Positions 61,691 to 64,000 of a stretch of 64,000 bases of DNA are shown here, piece by piece. Origin of the DNA: Apus apus (Eukaryota; Chordata; Aves; Apodiformes; Apodidae); NCBI RefSeq assembly GCF_020740795.1, contig NC_067291.1, positions 19,767,780 through 19,831,779 of the forward strand, given 5' to 3'. The notes beneath the pieces are model-generated. The model did no database searches. It saw only the letters and a list, made by a program, of their open reading frames with translations, and had not been told where the DNA came from. The first letter of the stretch is position 1. Each line of letters opens with the position of its first letter. A program made the position numbers and the translations under genes.

Positions 61691-63702
61691 CCTACAATGA
61701 TAGTTGTTCAAAACGCTGTGTGTACCATCGAGGGAGGCACTGCCGGACTCAAATATTTTTCTTTCTTCAAAAAGAAAGCTAACAAGCCTGCCTCTGTTCC
61801 AGAAGAAAAGGGGGAGTGAGAAGGGGGGGAAGTGGATTTTCTTGTCTGTGCATAAAGGACAGTGTGGAAAAAGAGGAGGAAAAGTGGAATATTTATTTAA
61901 AAGGCAGAGGACATGGTCGGCTGTCGGCTGAGTGATGGTGGCGAATAGCTGGAGGCCAAACTAAGACTTGGCAGAGGATGAGACACAGCACAGGCCCCCG
62001 TGTGTTTGGGGCCTGCTGAAGTGTTTGCTTCATCTCAGGGCTGCTAGATGAGTTCAGCTTCTCAGGCTTTGGCTGAGATAAAAGAAGGAGAAGGAACCCA
62101 CCACGACACGGGGCAGCCAGCATGGGCGGTGATGGATGGGCCTGGGGAGAAGAGGGACCTGCCCAAAGTTCTCTGCAGGCAGAGGTTTTTCAGATCAGCC
62201 TTTAACTGTCTCCTCTCAGGGTGTTCTGTTTGCCTGTGAGCCATGGGCAGGTCGCTTTTGCAGCTGGTGTGTGTTTTTTAAAGCCTTTCTTCACCCCTGG
62301 CCAGGAGAAGTGGGGTGGAAAGGAAACCTTGAGTTACCTGATATGCAGGTACCTATAACTTGCATCCTCGCCTGTGTGAAAGAGCACAGGACATCTCCAG
62401 GGGTTCTTTGAGCTGGCAGTGCCACTTAGGAGCTGTGACAGGGTGACAGAGATGAGAAGCATTTTGACAGGGGGAATTACGCCCCTCGAGATGCATGCAT
62501 GGATGGATGGACTGAAGCATATGCCATAAATTGCGTGGAAGGGATTTTAATAAGGTTATTTTGGATGCATGAAAGCAGGAGGTTTCAAAAAACCTTTCCC
62601 TGTTTTCAGGGTGGGTGTAGATTGATGATTTTGCCAAAATATTTGCCAGTTCCTGGAAAACAGGGCTTCAGGGAGCAAAATACAACTGTCTGCATGAAGG
62701 TCAAAAGATTTTAGCCCATGCCAGACTGTTGATTTCAGGGGTTTGTACAGGTGTAGCTAAAGATGGTCTTGATTCAGTAACGTTCAGTTCAATAAGAGTG
62801 TTTGTCAGATTCGTGTCAGTGCCATGAACTTGATTAACATCATCTTTGCAATTGCTGCAGAAATACTGCAGAGAGGTTCTAAAACTTTATACCACCAGTG
62901 TCATCAAAGTTGCAGTTCTTGTCAGGGCTTTTCCCATGCCTTTAGAAGGCCCAGGACATCACCTCCAGTATTTAGGGAGCATGAAGCTGTTGGCTTGTTC
63001 TTCCATGGAGCATTGCCATAAATGTAGGGAAGTGGTGTTTATTTTCCCAGTGGGGTTGGTGTCTGATTGCTGGGGGGGTCTCCGTCCCAGGTCTGAATAA
63101 AATGAGCATTAAACTGAACAGGGGCCATTGGCTGGGTCCTAAAAATTATTTGAACAGATGATGGGGGGAGTAAGCGACTGATCTGGCATTTTTGGGGTGG
63201 TTTAGACCTGTGATGGCTGAAGGGGTTGGTGCAAGATGACGAGCATCACCCAGTGAAAACCCCACCCCCTTGTCCTTTCAGTCTCCCTCCCCTTAAATTT
63301 GTACAGTTACAACTCAAGTTAAACTCAAAGCTGCTTCATTCAAAAGCTGGTTAATGGGGAGGAGAGCCTGTCCCCCTGCAGGGTCATTTGAGCCTGAAGA
63401 GAAGTGGGGCTGTGCTGGAGACCCCGTGTCAGTGGGGTCCCTGAAGCCAAATAACGGCATCAGCCCCGCGCGGTTAATGGGAGGTGACGGCGCGAGGGCA
63501 GAGGGGTCAGGAGGCCACGGGCGCCTGCTGCATTGTCAGGGAGCTTAATGTGGGATGGAGCAGGGCTGGCTGGAAGCTCCTTGCTGGAAATCCCAGGGTG
63601 GTTTTCTGTGAACTGGTGTGGTAGGAGCAGGAGTGCTGCTTGGCAAGAGGTTAATTCGCCCTCTTTGGGGCTTTTTTAGGCCTGAGAGTTCCCATCTTCC
63701 TT

Positions 63703-63734
63703 CTGGAGGCATCATACACTCTGGAGGCATCATA
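63703..63734. repeat. 18-bp tandem duplication
   Basis: CTGGAGGCATCATA occurs at 63703-63716 and again at 63721-63734, a period of 18. It is a short local duplication in intron 3. Confidence 0.85.
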
Positions 63735-64000
63735 ACTTAAACAGATTTTTGGCAGTCGGCATCCCTCCTGTCTTCCTTGGATGTAATTCCTGGAAAGAAA
63801 AGCCATTTCTCATTGTTCTGCAGAGCGTTCCGATGGTTTTGTAGGAGGACATGTATAGTTCATAGCAACTACTGCCCCTCAGCATGAAATGCCTCCTCAG
63901 ATCTCACGTTCCCCATGGGAACGTCAGCATCCCTGTCAAAGAATATTACATAGCTGAGATAACTGGTCAGTCATCCACGCAATTCATGGACATGCCCTGT

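Larger units (their letters stand above)
29600..64000 (+). other. SMAD6: SMAD6 intron 3, continuing past the window end
   Basis: No MH2-coding sequence occurs after exon 3, so everything to the right edge is intron, at least 34.4 kb. A long third intron is usual for SMAD6. It contains seven CR1 fragments between 38 and 53 kb, one microsatellite, short tandem duplications, homopolymer runs and two candidate regulatory stretches, listed separately. The remaining bases show only short chance open frames on both strands. A nested non-coding gene cannot be ruled out. Confidence 0.8.

Noticed and set aside
29600..64000. Search for the SMAD6 MH2 exon
   Set aside because: No open frame resembles the MH2 domain, so the last exon is taken to be outside the window rather than lost.
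1..64000. CRISPR arrays, operons, insertion sequences, bacterial regulatory sites
   Set aside because: The window is vertebrate nuclear DNA. No regularly spaced direct repeats with unique spacers or bacterial gene layout occur.

Overview
This is vertebrate nuclear DNA, almost certainly from a bird. It has long non-coding stretches, GT-AG introns, a CpG island, and at least nine truncated copies of the CR1 retroposon, the usual interspersed repeat of bird genomes. No bacterial, phage or organellar genes, CRISPR arrays, or rRNA/tRNA genes were seen.

The only gene that can be supported is the 5' part of SMAD6, the inhibitory SMAD of BMP/TGF-beta signalling, on the + strand. Coding exon 1 (24696-25491) carries the conserved N-terminus and the whole MH1-like domain. 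Exon 2 (27782-27838) carries the PPPPY motif that binds SMURF WW domains. Exon 3 (29522-29599) carries the serine/threonine-rich linker. The reading frame continues across all three junctions and gives 310 complete codons. The exon for the MH2 domain was not found, so it should lie past position 64000, and intron 3 is at least 34.4 kb long.

Layout: 1 to about 22.7 kb is upstream intergenic DNA with no recognisable gene. It holds one CR1 fragment, low-complexity tracts, an 11-bp tandem repeat with TEAD-like cores, an AT-rich block that may be a regulatory element, and a 75-nt near-perfect hairpin at 17820-17894. From about 22.74 to 25.96 kb is a CpG island that an antisense-oriented CR1 splits into a distal block with CCAAT boxes and the proximal SMAD6 promoter. 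The proximal promoter has a palindromic SMAD site, a GGAGCC and a GCCGCCGC BMP-SMAD-type site, and a CCAAT box, all within 90 bp. This fits SMAD6 being a feedback target of the pathway it inhibits. The GC-rich leader has four upstream ATGs, including one ATG-TAG start-stop element, and the main ATG is in poor context. From 29.6 to 64 kb is intron 3, with seven of the nine CR1 copies clustered at 38-53 kb, one (ACAT)13 microsatellite, small tandem duplications, and two stretches that may be enhancers.

I see no sign of a new multi-gene system. The best items for follow-up are the hairpin, the CR1-split promoter with its compact SMAD motif cluster, and the uORF-rich leader.
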